Of a DNA stretch of 64,000 bases, positions 1-11,653 are shown piece by piece. How positions within the stretch are numbered: position 1 is the first letter of the stretch; each line of letters starts with the position of its first letter. The DNA is from Coleophoma eucalyptorum. Its lineage: Eukaryota; Ascomycota; Leotiomycetes; Helotiales; Dermateaceae. The stretch is from positions 558,001 through 622,000 of the forward strand of contig JALRME010000006.1 of assembly GCA_026120035.1 (NCBI GenBank), given 5' to 3'. A model generated the notes under the pieces. It ran no database searches. It saw nothing but the letters and a program-made list of their open reading frames with translations, and was not told the DNA's origin. Position numbers and translations under genes: made by a program.

Positions 1-402
1 CATCTAGAGACAAAGATGTTCTGCTCGTAAAGCAGCTAGCCTGTTCTGATGCTTGTAAGGATGTTTCAGGTGGACCAGAGAACACAGAGTTCATCCAGAA
101 CTCAGCCGTCAAGAAAATTGAACACCAATCGTAAATCAAGCATGCACAAGGTCAGAAAATGGGTGTGAGCACGCCCCCCTGGATAAGGTACCTCTTCGAT
201 TGTGCCATATTCTATTAAAGACGAGCATGCTAGTCGTGCCCCCGCGCCTGAGTCCTGTACTCCATAGGTATATTGGAACCCCTAGTGCTTGCATCTAGGA
301 GCATTCATTGTACAATCGTAGCTGGATTTCGCTCATGTCCCAAACAAGTCTACTATTGTACACAAAAATCCACTGGACCCTCGCCCCCATTCTTGAGATC
401 AT
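1..402. other. 3' flank of RER1, no gene seen
   Basis: No convincing coding frame on either strand. The stretch lies downstream of the RER1 stop codon and probably holds its 3' UTR and terminator. Confidence 0.5.
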
Positions 403-1134
403 TCATGAGCTGTTCTTCGTGTACTTCGCCTTGCCGAAGGTGAATGGCACGTATCTGTATTTGATCATGTGTTGGATTTGTCGTCGCACTGCAGGGATTA
501 GCGTGTATAGGATTGCCAACACAGAGAAACTTACTGGTTAGTGCGAACAAGATCAACCAGTAAACCACCAAAACCGGCCAGAACACAGGAACGTCGAAGA
601 TAGAAAACCAGGTGCAAACAAATCCAATTGCAATTGCTCTTGTAGCAGAGTGCCAGAACTTGAACTCGGGAAGGCGTCGGATGAAAGGCCTGAATTCTTC
701 ATCTTGCTTGGTTGGAAGTCCTCCAGCAGAGCCATCCTCCATCTCATTGTCTATAGCCTCATTGGATGGGTCGAACTTTGGTTGAAGGAAAGCAAGGAAG
801 AGGTTGAGGAGATAGATGCCAAGAGAGTATGCCACTGATATAGTCAGTATGCTTCGCTGCTTCGAAAAAATTCAGGAGACGCGTACCAATATACCAGCCT
901 TGCGCGACAAATATCCTGACAAAAAACAGAATCAACAAAGCCCCTGTTCCCACCCATCTGTATGGCACATAAGGCGTCGATTTGTCCAGATAGGCTTGGT
1001 AGATCTGGAAGCTCAGGTCAGCTTAATTGAAGGATCTAGAGCTGGAACCTTGTCCATTCACTTACTCTGCCAATCTTGGAGGTTTGCGCCGAAACGGCTG
1101 CAAATGGGGTTGTCTCAGCTTCAATAGAATCCAT
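403..1134 (-). CDS. RER1: RER1, Golgi-to-ER retrieval receptor
   Basis: Four exons: 1134-1066, 1004-887, 834-535 and 488-403, giving 190 aa, the usual Rer1 length (about 190). Introns are 61, 52 and 46 nt and all phases agree. After a short cytosolic N-terminus the protein shows the family segment IYQAYLDKSTPY, then QGWYIVAYSLGIYLLNLFLA, and RPFIRRLPEFKFWHS in the second half, between hydrophobic segments consistent with four membrane spans. In the known family, Rer1 sits in the early Golgi and returns escaped ER membrane proteins, recognising polar residues in their transmembrane helices. The last exon holds the tail after ALTMRRQIQHM. The next gene is divergent, with 297 bp between start codons. 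Confidence 0.95.
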
Positions 1135-1431
1135 CTTGCAAGTGCACGTTTCTTTTGCGGATTCTCTGCTTATCGAAACGCGGAACTGTTGGCTAAATCG
1201 TTAAATGGGAGAGTGGTCGCAAAGCTGTCCACAAGGCGATGTGTTGCGAATTCAGTTACGACTTGCTACAGGCATATCGGAGATACTTTAGTCCGCAGAG
1301 CTGAATGGTTAGCGGCCGCCTGATGTCACAGCTACCGTAGTCGGTCCGAGGTTAATGGTGAAGCTGCTGTATCGGTATACTTAGTGAGCTTCTTAATCTA
1401 TTGTGCAACTCTAGAAACTAAAGCATTCAAA

Positions 1432-2381
1432 ATGAACACAATCAGAAGCTTGAGACCTATTACTTCGCACTTTACCAGATCATCACTTCCAGCGGTCCAT
1501 CGATTGTTCTCACAATCAAGTATCAGAATGTACGAATACATTGAGACCTCTGAACCTCGACCAGGAGTTGGGCAGGGTAAGTTGCTATCTATCATCTATC
1601 ATTCTATGCTTGAGTGAAGATTTTGACATCTAAAACTTGACTGCATTTAGTAACGTTAAATCGGCCCAAAGCTCTAAATGCACTTTGCACACCTCTAATT
1701 ACCGAACTCAACGCTGCCCTCCAGTCCTTTGATTCATCACCCTCAATCTCAGCCATTGTGTTGACGGGTTCACAGCGTGCTTTTGCTGCCGGAGCTGATA
1801 TCAAAGAGATGGCTCCTCTTACCTTCTCCGAAGCCTATACAACCTCTTTCATTGAATCGTGGTCTCTACTCACTACGGCCATCAAGAAACCGATCATAGC
1901 TGCTGTCTCTGGCCATGCCCTTGGTGGTGGGTGTGAGCTTGCTTTAATGTGTGATATACTTTACTGCACCGAGAACGCCAACTTTGGACAGCCCGAGATT
2001 AAATTGGGTACCATTCCAGGTGCTGGTGGGAGCCAACGTTTGACGAGGGCTATCGGAAAATCGCGAGCAATGGAATTGATCTTGACTGGAAAAAACTTCA
2101 CAGGTGTGGAGGCTGGAAGCTGGGGAGTTGCTGCCAGAACTTTTACTTCTTATGAGGAGTTGATGGAGGGTGCCTTGAGTACCGCCGAGACCATTGCAGG
2201 CCATTCCAAGGTCGCAGTTATGGCTGCGAAGGAGGTGGTAAACAAGAGCCAAGATTTAGCACTTAGAGATGGGGTTGAATATGAGAGAAGAGTGTTCCAC
2301 AGCTTGTTTGGCAGTCAGGATCAGAAGATAGGCATGACGGCCTTTGCGGAGAAGAAGAAGGCTGAATGGACACATAAGTAG
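1432..2381 (+). CDS. Mitochondrial enoyl-CoA hydratase (ECHS1 type)
   Basis: Two exons, 1432-1576 and 1651-2381, split by a 74-nt intron in phase 1; 291 aa. The first 30 or so residues are rich in Arg, Ser and Thr without acids, as in a mitochondrial presequence. The crotonase fold follows: RAFAAGADIKEM forms the oxyanion-hole region, and both catalytic glutamates are present, E144 in GGGCELALMCD and E164 in FGQPEIKLG. The enzyme hydrates short-chain 2-trans-enoyl-CoA to 3-hydroxyacyl-CoA in beta-oxidation and branched amino-acid breakdown. Length and motifs fit the ECHS1 branch; a related crotonase with other specificity is less likely. The start is the ATG that opens the presequence. Confidence 0.93.
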
Positions 2382-2562
2382 ACAACATATCTAGTTCATG
2401 AGGTTCATATATATCAATGTTACTCCTATAGATCCCAAACCACCACCCGATGCCAACCAAAAGCCAAACCCAAAAACCAGACGCCCAAACATAGCTGTTC
2501 CACAGCCTCCGTCCATTATGCATGTGATGCTGCAACCTTCTAATGCGTTCCATATATACACT

Positions 2563-4653
2563 TCAAATTTCTTCTCTCCACGGGAAATCTATATCTTCCC
2601 ACTTCTTGCAGAATCCGAGCCAGCTCCGTTCGACACAATGAGAATCATGGGGCTGATGCGTTGGTTTTGGTGAAGGGGATCCAGTTGGTGATGGATCTGC
2701 GCAGATCAGTCCAAACCATCCTTTTGAGGTGCAATTATGGCTAGAAATTGCACTTGACGTCGCAGTTGCGGTCGGCATAGGTGGCGGTGAAGTTATGGAA
2801 TGGAACGCGGTGGAGCTTGTCGGTTCATCCTTGCACCCCCCAAGAAACCCTCGACTTTTGCAATCCGTCGATGTTGGTGCAGCTGTTGCTGATGATTGAG
2901 TTGATGTTGGGTCAAGACAACCGCCCCAGAATCCCTTAGAATGGCAAGTCGTTGAGGTGGTAGATGTTGTCGTGGGAGTTATGGGCAGACTTGTGACCTT
3001 GCTTGTCGTAGTAACCTCGTCGTTGCAGCCAAACCAACCAGGAGTCTTACAGGTTGAGGTGGTGGTAGTGGTTGTGGTTGTGGTTGTGGTGGTGGTTGCA
3101 GAAGTCGTGGTACTCTCATCTAAACATCCCCACCAACCCGGCGTCTGGCAAGTGCTCGTTCTAGTTCGGATTTTTGTAGTAGTCGTCGACTGAGTTGTAC
3201 TGCTCGTCTCATTTCCTGTAACTTCTTTCCAAAGCGGACAATCCTGACATTCCGGAGTATATTTGCACTCTGGCACAGTGTCATAAACCTTGAGGATGTC
3301 TTCAATCACTCTAATAATCCGATGTGTTGCGATGTTCACTCTCCAGCCCTTGTCTCCAACAACATCGTAAACGCACTCTGTGCCCGTATGGCAAGCACTT
3401 TCCATGGCATAACCAGCATAAGAACATGATGCAGTGGCCCCATTACATGTTCCCATGTAGATGGGATCAGCTGTGTGACCAATATGATATGCTCCAGTAT
3501 ATTCACGTTTTTGTGGAGCTGAGGGATCTGAGCCAGGCGGTGTTGGCAGACCTAAACGGCTTGCAGGTAAGGCATCTGGCACTGCTTGATAGGTCACGAC
3601 TGGTAAGCCATAAGTCAGGCCAAGCATGGCACTAACAGCCCCACCAAGTGAGTGCCCCGACATCCATATCTGCGAATTTGGATATAGCGCAGTCACATTC
3701 GCGTACAAATGTCGGGCCGCCGCATAGTATCGGTTCTCCTTCTTCAAGCTCTTCGTGAGACAAGTGAGATTGCAGGTATAGGTGCTTGTGGCACAGTCAC
3801 ATACTTGTCGATAGAAAGTGCTGCCTTGCTGTCCGCAGCAACAACTGAAAAAGAGGTTGTCGTTCTCCTTGTCGTTGGTCGTCGTGCCGTCACCGTCAAA
3901 AACCGCAAGACTCGTGCCCTTCAATCCTATCACAGCCACGGACTGGTCTTCGTTTGTGTAGATATAACCTCGTAGACCATCAGACTCCCACCCGAATGGC
4001 TGAGATACGTTGAAACCTCCATTAACATCCTTCCAATCACCCGTACTTGGTTCAGGGACATAGGCATTTGCCGCCATTTGCGCGAACGTGATAACAGTAT
4101 CCTTATCCGTTATATTCGGCCCTGATATATCATCCAATGTCCACGCTGACGCTGAAAGCGCCCATACTTCTTGATTGTCTCTTGCTGCCGCGACCATGGG
4201 ATCAACTACCATGGGCCTGCGATCCTTCAATCGGTGAATACTCATAGGACGACTTCGGACCAGCAGAGGCGTAGCCACTTTCTCAGTAATTCCCTCATCG
4301 GATTCTAACCACATAGTCGAGTCTGCATAGTTGGGATGAATATCAAATTTCTTGTGGAGGTTTGGGTAGAGGTCGGTGCCATGGTGGAAGATGTGGCGGA
4401 GAGACTTGAGTTTTGTTAGTAACCTAGTGGATCCATGCTTTGGAGCCAGGGAACAAAGTGGGTTACTTACAAATGAGTGCTCATTTTTTGGAGATATCTG
4501 GGAGTCTGGTTGCGAAGGAAATGGAGATAGAATAGGAAATGGTTGCTGAAGTTGAGGTGAGGGAGAGGAGGCTGACGACAAGGCTATGAACAGAACCGCA
4601 GCGATCTTGCCAGCAGAGATAAGGCTGTAAGAAGGCGCTCTTTGGGTAGTCAT
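2563..4653 (-). CDS. ATG15: ATG15, vacuolar class 3 phospholipase/lipase of autophagy
   Basis: The open frame gives 696 aa. Positions 4470-4405 look like a 66-nt intron without an in-frame stop (GTAAGT donor, TACTAAC branch site, CAAG acceptor); removing it joins EHSF to [10 protein letters not shown], the usual ATG15 sequence, and leaves 674 aa. Residues 9-30 are a hydrophobic signal anchor. The lipase triad is Ser335 in GHSLGG, Asp396 in [13 protein letters not shown] and His444 in ATHR (unspliced numbering). ATG15 breaks down the membranes of autophagic and Cvt bodies inside the vacuole. The C-terminal 200 residues carry six short Cys motifs of the form C-x3-G-(W/F)-x-G-x(0-2)-C, near residues 502, 535, 570, 598, 641 and 673 (the last with Ser for Gly), joined by Thr/Ser linkers including a run of Thr near 519-532. 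Such tails occur in other filamentous ascomycete ATG15 proteins. Confidence 0.9.
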   Translation of the reverse strand: MTTQRAPSYSLISAGKIAAVLFIALSSASSPSPQLQQPFPILSPFPSQPDSQISPKNEHSFVSNPLCSLAPKHGSTRLLTKLKSLRHIFHHGTDLYPNLHKKFDIHPNYADSTMWLESDEGITEKVATPLLVRSRPMSIHRLKDRRPMVVDPMVAAARDNQEVWALSASAWTLDDISGPNITDKDTVITFAQMAANAYVPEPSTGDWKDVNGGFNVSQPFGWESDGLRGYIYTNEDQSVAVIGLKGTSLAVFDGDGTTTNDKENDNLFFSCCCGQQGSTFYRQVCDCATSTYTCNLTCLTKSLKKENRYYAAARHLYANVTALYPNSQIWMSGHSLGGAVSAMLGLTYGLPVVTYQAVPDALPASRLGLPTPPGSDPSAPQKREYTGAYHIGHTADPIYMGTCNGATASCSYAGYAMESACHTGTECVYDVVGDKGWRVNIATHRIIRVIEDILKVYDTVPECKYTPECQDCPLWKEVTGNETSSTTQSTTTTKIRTRTSTCQTPGWWGCLDESTTTSATTTTTTTTTTTTTSTCKTPGWFGCNDEVTTTSKVTSLPITPTTTSTTSTTCHSKGFWGGCLDPTSTQSSATAAPTSTDCKSRGFLGGCKDEPTSSTAFHSITSPPPMPTATATSSAISSHNCTSKGWFGLICADPSPTGSPSPKPTHQPHDSHCVERSWLGFCKKWEDIDFPWREEI
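3055..3104. repeat. GTGGTT-type simple repeat coding poly-Thr
   Basis: On the + strand this is a run of GTG/GTT/GTA units. On the coding minus strand it encodes the uninterrupted Thr run in the ATG15 tail. Such tracts change length by slippage. Confidence 0.8.
4405..4470 (-). other. In-frame 66-nt intron within ATG15
   Basis: It starts GTAAGT, has TACTAAC sixteen bases before its end, and ends CAAG. Its length is a multiple of three and it has no in-frame stop, so an ORF-only reading would translate it as 22 extra residues (FVSNPL to KLK region) that do not fit the family. Confidence 0.75.
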
Positions 4654-5140
4654 TCTTGTTCCTGAAGAATCAAGGAGTTGCTGAAATAAATAAAAGGCAT
4701 GAAGCTGTAAAGAAATGTACTATGTTGTTATGCTTGTCGGTTGTTGATGTTAAGTCATTCGGATGTTGTCTCATGGGCACTCCGTCGTCATTCAATTGTC
4801 GGTCGGATTAATATTTTGCCGGATAAGGTCAGAACCAAATGGTGCATATACCATATTGCTCTGCCTAACACTCATCGTAACACGTCCTTACTTGAGCATC
4901 CCGGCAGTCTTTTGCTTTGTGCTCGAAGTTGTGGCGCAGGCGGAGATGTAATAATTCTGCATTTTCTTTCCTCTTGTATCATTTGCTTCCTTTCTTCCAC
5001 TGTCGTTTTGACAACCTGACCCCAGTCAGTCAAGGTTTCAACGTTGTATCGTCTTATGCGCCACTGGCTGGACAAGACATCATAGGTATTTATGTTCCAG
5101 TCCCCTTTTCTTAATCTCTGTGGGCCTTTTGACTGACAAG
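4654..5140. promoter_or_regulatory. Divergent promoter between ATG15 and VPS9-domain gene
   Basis: 487 bp between two start codons pointing outward. No coding frame is convincing here. An AATAAATAAAAG stretch lies about 35 bp upstream of the ATG15 start on its strand side. Confidence 0.5.
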
Positions 5141-7473
5141 ATGATATTCACTTTGCCAGAGTTCATGGCTTCTCCGAATTCGCGAAAAGGGGACCGGCCT
5201 CGGCAGCTACACGTTTCCAAGTCCTTTACTCGATCTGAGCCAAATAGCCCCGCATTTACTCGGAATCAAAGGGCAAATACTATCCAGAATGGAGCAGTAT
5301 CAGAGATGACCAATGCAGATAAATCTGCTAGTAAAAGAGCCGCTTCAGGTCCTCAAGGCGACGTATTTGAGAAGAGCATGGAGGAGGAGGAAACGCCGGG
5401 GGAGCTATCCGGAAAGTTACCTGCAGACTTTGATGAATTACCAATCGAGCTTGTTGCACTGGCAGATAGGTTGGTCAACCTGTGAACATGATAGCATTCA
5501 TCACTAATTGGTCCACAGCTTCATTGATTCATTATCGGCTAAGGTACATCCAAGTCCACCAACTGTAGATAAATTGTCGGCACTCTTCCAAGACTTCTAC
5601 ACTGTTGCAGCTCAACACATTAATACACACATCTCGACTCTGTCTTCCCGGCAGCACCGTGAAAGGTCTCCTGCGCCATCTGTTTCTTCTTTGTCGTCTA
5701 CCGCAAGCAAATTGAGAGCCAAGGCAGCGTCGATAAGCAAACAAGAGCGACCGAAAGTTGCCCAGCTCGAGAGGCGAGACTCTGAACAACAGATGCTCAC
5801 CGCTGAAGAGATATCTGACAGAAAAAGAGCTCGTCGTGCGCTAGAGCAGAAGCGGGTGGCTCTGGAAGAGGCCGTAGAAAGAAGAGTCACAGAGGGAATC
5901 TATGACAGGATATGGCGACACAGGAGTACACAAGACGAGGCTCAAGATGAGAAACTGCGTTCAAAGACCGCTGCACTATCCGTGGTTGGTATCGGCTTGA
6001 CAGATCTTGGTGTTGATCTGGGCCAAAGTGGCAACGAAAACCCAGACGCAGCAGCGGAAAAGGAACAAGAGGTTAAGGAATGGTTGGAAAGTGCCAGAGA
6101 TGACTTGCTCGCAATGGATGATGAAAGGTATCCTCTTGGCAAACTCCACCACCTCAAAGCGGCCCACAAAAGCATCGTTGATACACTGTCGCATTTTCAC
6201 CCATCTTCGTCTGCAGATGAAATTATGCCAATGTTGATCTACACTCTCATCACTTCGCGACCTGAAGGCATGAATGTTATCAGCAATCTTTACTTTATCC
6301 AACGCTTCAGATGTGAGAGTAAAATTGACGGAGAGGCAGCCTATTGTTTGACAAATCTTGAAGCAGCCATAACCTTTCTCGAGACGGTTGATCTTGCAAG
6401 TCTCAGGGAAGACGAGATACCTTCTGGTCCTCCGAAAGCAGGGAGTCGACCAACCACTCCCAAGTCTGGGAGACCTAGCCCACTGGCACTGGAAGGTGCT
6501 CGTGGCGAATCTACTCTCAGTATCAGCCCGGCTGCTACCAGTCCAACACATCCCAAAGCTCAGATAACTCCTTTGGGTCTCAGGCCTGCTACTCAAAATC
6601 GACGATTGAGTGATTTGTTTCAACCTCCAGCTCAAGCTTTGGGAGCGGCTGGAGAAAAGATATTGACGACAGCGGACCAAGGCTTTAGTAACATTGGAAA
6701 CAGTCTTGGAGAGAGCTACAAATTCCTGCTTGGAAAGTTAAAAGACCGAGACGGGGGGGATTCTGATATCGTGGTCCCTAAAACCTTGGATGATGCAAGA
6801 AAACTTGTCAGCACACCTCCGCCTGAAGAAGATAATCCAGCGAGCGGTGAAAGTTCCTTGAATAATTCGGAAGGCGTCTCAGAAAGGAACCGCAGAGATT
6901 CGGCCCAGGAGAAACCAGACGACAAGGTTTTAAGCATGATTACGGGAAGGAGACTTCGCGATCGAAGTGTTGATAGCAGCCGGAGTGGTGGAAGCGCAAA
7001 TGGAAGCGGGAAGAAGGTTGCATTTGCGTCTGAGGAAGTCCAAGGAGCATCACCATTAGGCCCAGCAACTCCAATTTCATCAAACCCGCCAATTGTCGAG
7101 TCCATGCGCAATTTGGGCAACTCGCTAAATCCCATGAGCCGTATTGCAGGTATGGGGGGAGTAATGCGTGGATTTGGTCGTGCTGCAACCAGTCCAACGC
7201 CTCCGGTAACGAAAGCAATTCCTGATGGAGGAGTTGCCGATTTAACTACCGTGAGTATAACTAGATTCTATTCCTCGTATGTACTAACTGGTACAGACTT
7301 TTCCAGACTTGGCTCCAGCCCTTCCACCTAAGGAGTCTGTAAAAGTTGCACCACCTATCAAACGCTTTATGGAGGTTCAAAATCCAGGCGAGCTAAGGAT
7401 CAACGAAGTACTCGAACTTCTGAGAGATTATAGGAGACTGGCTGGTGCGCTGAAAGATCTGGGTGCTATATAG
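5141..7473 (+). CDS. VPS9-domain protein, probable Rab5-type GEF
   Basis: Exons 5141-5469, 5519-7250 and 7297-7473; introns of 49 and 46 nt; 745 aa. A VPS9 core lies at about residues 310-405: LHHLKAAHKSIVDTL, then SADEIMPMLIYTLITSRP with the conserved Asp and Pro, NLYFIQRF, and the GEAAYCLTNLEAAITFLE block. VPS9 domains activate Rab5/Vps21-type GTPases on endosomes by exchanging GDP for GTP. The N-terminal third is Ser-rich and has a charged helix (RKRARRALEQKR region). The C-terminal half is low complexity (Ser, Pro, Gly) with a short conserved-looking helix at the end (LRINEVLELLRDYRRL). There is no CUE domain as in Vps9 itself, so it may be the Muk1-like member. A second Met at residue 9 is a possible alternative start. 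Confidence 0.85.
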
Positions 7474-7995
7474 GGCCGATAGAATGTCCGGATTGCCAAT
7501 TTGATGGAATAGGCGGGCGAAAGGGTGCACATTAGTACTTTTGCAAGTACTTATTTTTTGAAATCTCTCATAAGCATTTGCAGGAATGGGAGGGAAATAG
7601 TGAATGGCGTTTCGGACAAAGGATGCATGTGGATTTAAAAATCCTGGTAAACCAGCAATAAGGCTTCATTGATCTGTAGCGAAAATCAAGTCTCAACAAT
7701 GTCACAGTGCTTACAAGTTATTTGAGCTTCGCGCGAAAGTTATGCTCGTAGTAAAATAATATACCAATGATTCAATTTATATCAGTGAAACTGTTGGCTT
7801 AACCTCGTACTTTTCCTGAAGAATATCATAGTAAATTTCGGAAGGAGAGAAAGACTAAGTCAGGTCGCTTAATACCAACCAAGTAAGGAAGCCTGCTTAT
7901 TATCATTCCTTCCAGGATCGCCAAATTATCTGGAGATTAGCAGCAACAATGAAAACCGCCCCTAACCAAGCGATGGTCGCCAAAAAGCTGATTCT
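7474..7995. other. Convergent intergenic region, no gene seen
   Basis: 522 bp between two stop codons. AT-rich, no credible frame; it presumably holds both 3' UTRs. Confidence 0.5.
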
Positions 7996-9388
7996 TCAGA
8001 GCTTGCTTCCCAACCAACTCTTAATCTTTGCTGCTTGCGCGCCATCCCCCTTGAACCCGAATCCAATATCCACACTTGCCTGATCATGATACTCATCCTT
8101 CGCCACAAAAATCTCGAAATTACTCTCCCCAAAGCCCTTCTCAAAAATTGCTGCAAACTTCTTGATCCCATCTAGCAGCACCTCAGCCCCACCAGCGACG
8201 ATCAGAACATCTTCAACCATAAGGTCTTTCCACCACGATGCCGGAGCTGTCACGGCTTGGTTGTAGTAGTCTGAATTAGCCGTGTGGGGATGTGGCGAGC
8301 CCATAAATGCTTCGGACCATTGTAAGCCTGCTGGTACACAGATACAATCTGTGTAAGCGTTCGTCTTGAACGACTTGTCGGAGAGAGAGAAGGATACCCA
8401 GGGTGATATGAGCACCACGCCTCTGAATGGTGCGGAGGGTTTTACGGCCGGGATGCCGCCCTTCAATGCGACGGGTGAGGCGGAGACGGGATGGGTCTCG
8501 TTCCAAGGATGTGAGATGTGTGAAAGTAATTGCAGTACAAGGTTTGCGCCGGCTGAATCACCGGTCAAGACGATATTTTGGGGTGGGATAGAAAGTGTGT
8601 TCAGGACGTGGTTGAGAAGTTCGGACGCTTGTTGCAGTTGTCGTGGATAAAGTGCGCCGGGTGCAAGATCATAGGAGAGGAAGAGAACCGCGACGGACTT
8701 TCCTTGTGAGGTGAGCGTGTCGACGATGCGGAACATGAATTCGACCATGTCTGCACTGGCAGGCATGACATATCCGCCTCCTGTGTATATTGGTGTTGAG
8801 TTCAGGGTTTGCATAATGCGAACGATTTTTTTACTGACCATGGAAATTGATTATCACTTTCTCGGCCGTCTTGTCCCCAATCCAATGTGCCTTTGTCCCA
8901 TCCTCAAGAACCTCGCTCTGCGATTGAACTTTTCGAGCTTTGCATACTCCTTCGTAGGCTAAATCAGTGTTCGGGCAGACGAAGCTATACAAGACGCGTT
9001 CAAATTAGCTGATGTTGTAACCCACAACGTTCGACAAAAGCACTGTCTGTTCCAGATATCGACCTACTGCTGCTGTCTCACGCTCAGACGCCGCGTTGCT
9101 GTCCTGATAGCCGTCAGGCAAATATAGCGATAAAGTGACCATCCTCTTGTCTGCTTGCTTCTAATCGCGCCCGTGAAGACAGCAACAATTGCATTGGCAA
9201 CTGTACGTTCAATGTCAGAATACAGTTTTCGTAATTGAAGGCTTTCATAAATTAAGCGATCAAAGAAAGCTGCGGCACTTAAAAAGAAATAACCCACGGA
9301 TGCTTAAAGCTCCCGGAAGGAGATCCAGCTTCTCCAGAAGCGTCAGAGAATCAGCTGTCTCTTTCTGCGATCGGAAAGAGGAAGACAT
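7996..9388 (-). CDS. Alpha/beta hydrolase fold-3, steryl acetyl hydrolase-like
   Basis: Four exons: 9388-9298, 9200-9068, 8984-8839 and 8780-7996; introns of 97, 83 and 58 nt; 384 aa. The last intron splits the oxyanion-hole motif: joined, it reads FHGGGY with His123. The nucleophile is Ser199 in GDSAG, and YDLAP precedes it. The Asp and His partners are probably in EVLLDGIKK and DEYHDQ. The N-terminal 50 residues contain a hydrophobic segment (ILANAIVAVFTGAI), as in membrane-anchored ER sterol deacetylases of the Say1 type. Known relatives deacetylate steryl acetates and other lipophilic esters; the substrate here is inferred only. The open frame of exon 4 alone reaches an internal Met and would give a protein lacking the oxyanion hole. 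Confidence 0.85.
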
Positions 9389-9983
9389 CTTTTGGACAGA
9401 GCTGACAATGGGAGTTCTGGGATCGTGGGTTGGGCGCCGGCAATTGGAAGTGTGGGGTAAGTGTTCGGAGATCTCAGGCTTACTTCAACAAGAAAGCTTG
9501 GACTTTTTCGTAGGACTGAGAACAAGAATAAGGGCAATGTGCGCAAATGAACTGAGAATGCTGCAAAGACGACGTCGGGTGGAAAGCGAATTTAAGGGCC
9601 TAGGGTTTCAAAAGAGAGCAAGAGAGAAAGAGAGGAGAACTTATCTGAAGCAAACCTACCTCGGGAAATGGTTGAGGTCAGACCCCAGATGTTAAGTGGA
9701 GTCAGATTTGGCGACGTAAAACCATCGGCACTACCAGTCTGACTACCTATAGCTTGAAAACGGAAAGGAGGACTACCAGCTCGGAAACGATGCAACGGCC
9801 ACACATCCTGCTCTCGGCATCCGTAATCTTGGCGCTCTTGGATTCTATTTCTCGAGCTCTGACTGCCCGGTTATACGACGCCATTTGGACCGTAAAGCTA
9901 CGGTTTACAACCAGGCCAACACTGCTAGCACCAAAGCCATTTCATATTTAGGCGCGAGATGTGATGGATAATCGGGATGTCGC
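9389..9983. other. Intergenic, hydrolase promoter side and DBP8 3' flank
   Basis: 595 bp upstream of the hydrolase start and downstream of the DBP8 stop. Several short overlapping frames exist, but none has a recognisable motif. Confidence 0.45.
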
Positions 9984-11653
9984 CTACTTCTCTAGCTTCC
10001 GCATTCCTCTCTTCCTCTTTCCACCCACCTCCCGGCCTTCTTCAATCTCCAACATGGCCTCCCTCTTCTTCTCGCCAACCAGTTTCAACGACTCTCTCAG
10101 TACTCTAGTCTCTAGGTTGACTCCTTCCTCTTCCCAAGGTTCCATTTTTCGGCCAACCCGTGCCTCAATTGCCAATACAAGTTCCACATCTCTCTGTCCC
10201 ACGAATGTCACTGCGTCTCCTTTCCTTCCTGCTCTTGCTGTTCTTCCAACCCTGTGGATATAATCATCGGGATCTCGGGGAATGTCGTAATTAATGACCA
10301 GACCTACTTCTGGAATATCAAGACCACGAGCAGCAACATCTGTAGCCACAAGAATGCGTGCGGCAGCAGCTCTGAATCTGCCCAAATTATCAATTCTCTG
10401 TCGTTGTGGTAACTTGGAGTGCAGGGCAGTAACCCGGTGCTCTAGCAGTCGAAGTAAATGTGTAAGATAGTCGGCAGTAGCTGTTCGATTACAAAAGATT
10501 ATTACCGACTTAGATAGATTGACGTCAGTAAGCAAAAACATGTGTAGATAGTGCTCTCGATGCGTGACAGGTATCTGGAGATACATCTGGTTCAAGGAGA
10601 CTGGAATGGCCATTCGTTGAGTGTCTACCTCGCACACATATACTGGCGGCTTTCCCGGTGTTTGCGGTAATTCTTTCAATGCCCGCACTTCTGGTGTGAT
10701 AGTTGCAGTGAAGAGGAGAGTCTGCCTTTTAGCAGGCGGAGGAAGGACAGAAAGGCATTCCTCAACGTCTGGCAACATACTGCCCACGGCCCCAGATGCC
10801 AGCAAACGATCTGCTTCATCCAGAACAACCATTCGTACTCGTCGTAGAGCACAAATGGTATCCTCTCCAGACGTCCGGATGTGATCAGCGAGCCTTCCCG
10901 GGGTTGCAATGACAACATGAGGTCTTTGTGCCAGGGCTGTTGCTTGAGGCCGCATATCTGAGCCACCAGTAATGAGGACTGCTTTGAGGGTTTGCGGAGA
11001 GGATATCGCCTTGAATTGCTCGTAGATTTGAAGCGCAAGTTCTCTGTTCACAAATTAGTCATCTCAATCCTAATAAAAGACGACGAGAATGCGTACCTAG
11101 TGGGAGTCAGGACCAAAGCAAAGATCCCGAAGGGATCTTCAGCCCATTTCTGCAATATAGGGACAGCAAATGCTACCGTCTTTCCTGAACCTGTCCTGCT
11201 TCCACCTATACAATCTCTCCCCTTCAATATTTCTGGTATACATCCTTTTTGAATCCCAGTTGGTCGTCGAATTGCCATAGCACCAAGTGAGCGTACGAGC
11301 CATGGTTTGACATTAATGGACTCAAACGAGGTATTGGGATCTGTTGGCGCCAGAGCGGAGCCGTCGTTTGTTTGAGGAGCAGCTGGGATTTCAGGTCTAG
11401 ACTTGGATTTTATCCGCGAAGGCACAGAGACTGTTGGCACCAGAGGTTCATCCCTAGGTGGAGAAAGCTTCCTCCTCTTGCGGGAAGCATTGCTGTCGAG
11501 GGAATCGGAATCAGAATCAGAATGAGAATCAGAATCTTCGGACGAGGCTACCGAGTGGTGGGATTGTGCAGCAGACTCCGAATCTGAAGCGTCGTCTAAA
11601 GCATGCTTGCTCGATGCAGATTTTGTGTTAGACTTTATCCTAGAGGGCGCCAT
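9984..11653 (-). CDS. DBP8: DBP8, DEAD-box RNA helicase of 40S ribosome biogenesis
   Basis: Two exons, 11653-11097 and 11043-9984, with a 53-nt intron splitting the PTR-ELALQ motif Ia; 538 aa. Helicase motifs in order are GSRTGSGKT (Walker A), ATPGR, DEAD at 261-264, TAT at 298-300 in place of SAT, and HRVGRTAR at 450-457. The N-terminal 110 residues are Ser/Asp-rich with Lys/Arg patches; the C-terminus is Lys/Arg-rich. The layout matches yeast Dbp8 and human DDX49. Yeast Dbp8 works in early pre-rRNA cleavages in the nucleolus and is stimulated by Esf2. An in-frame ATG at 11719 would add 22 residues; the MAPSR start at 11653 is chosen because the added part shows no family likeness. Confidence 0.92.

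Noticed and set aside
9189..9695. 168-codon + frame
   Set aside because: It runs antisense to exons 1-2 of the hydrolase, whose exon chain and motifs are much better supported.
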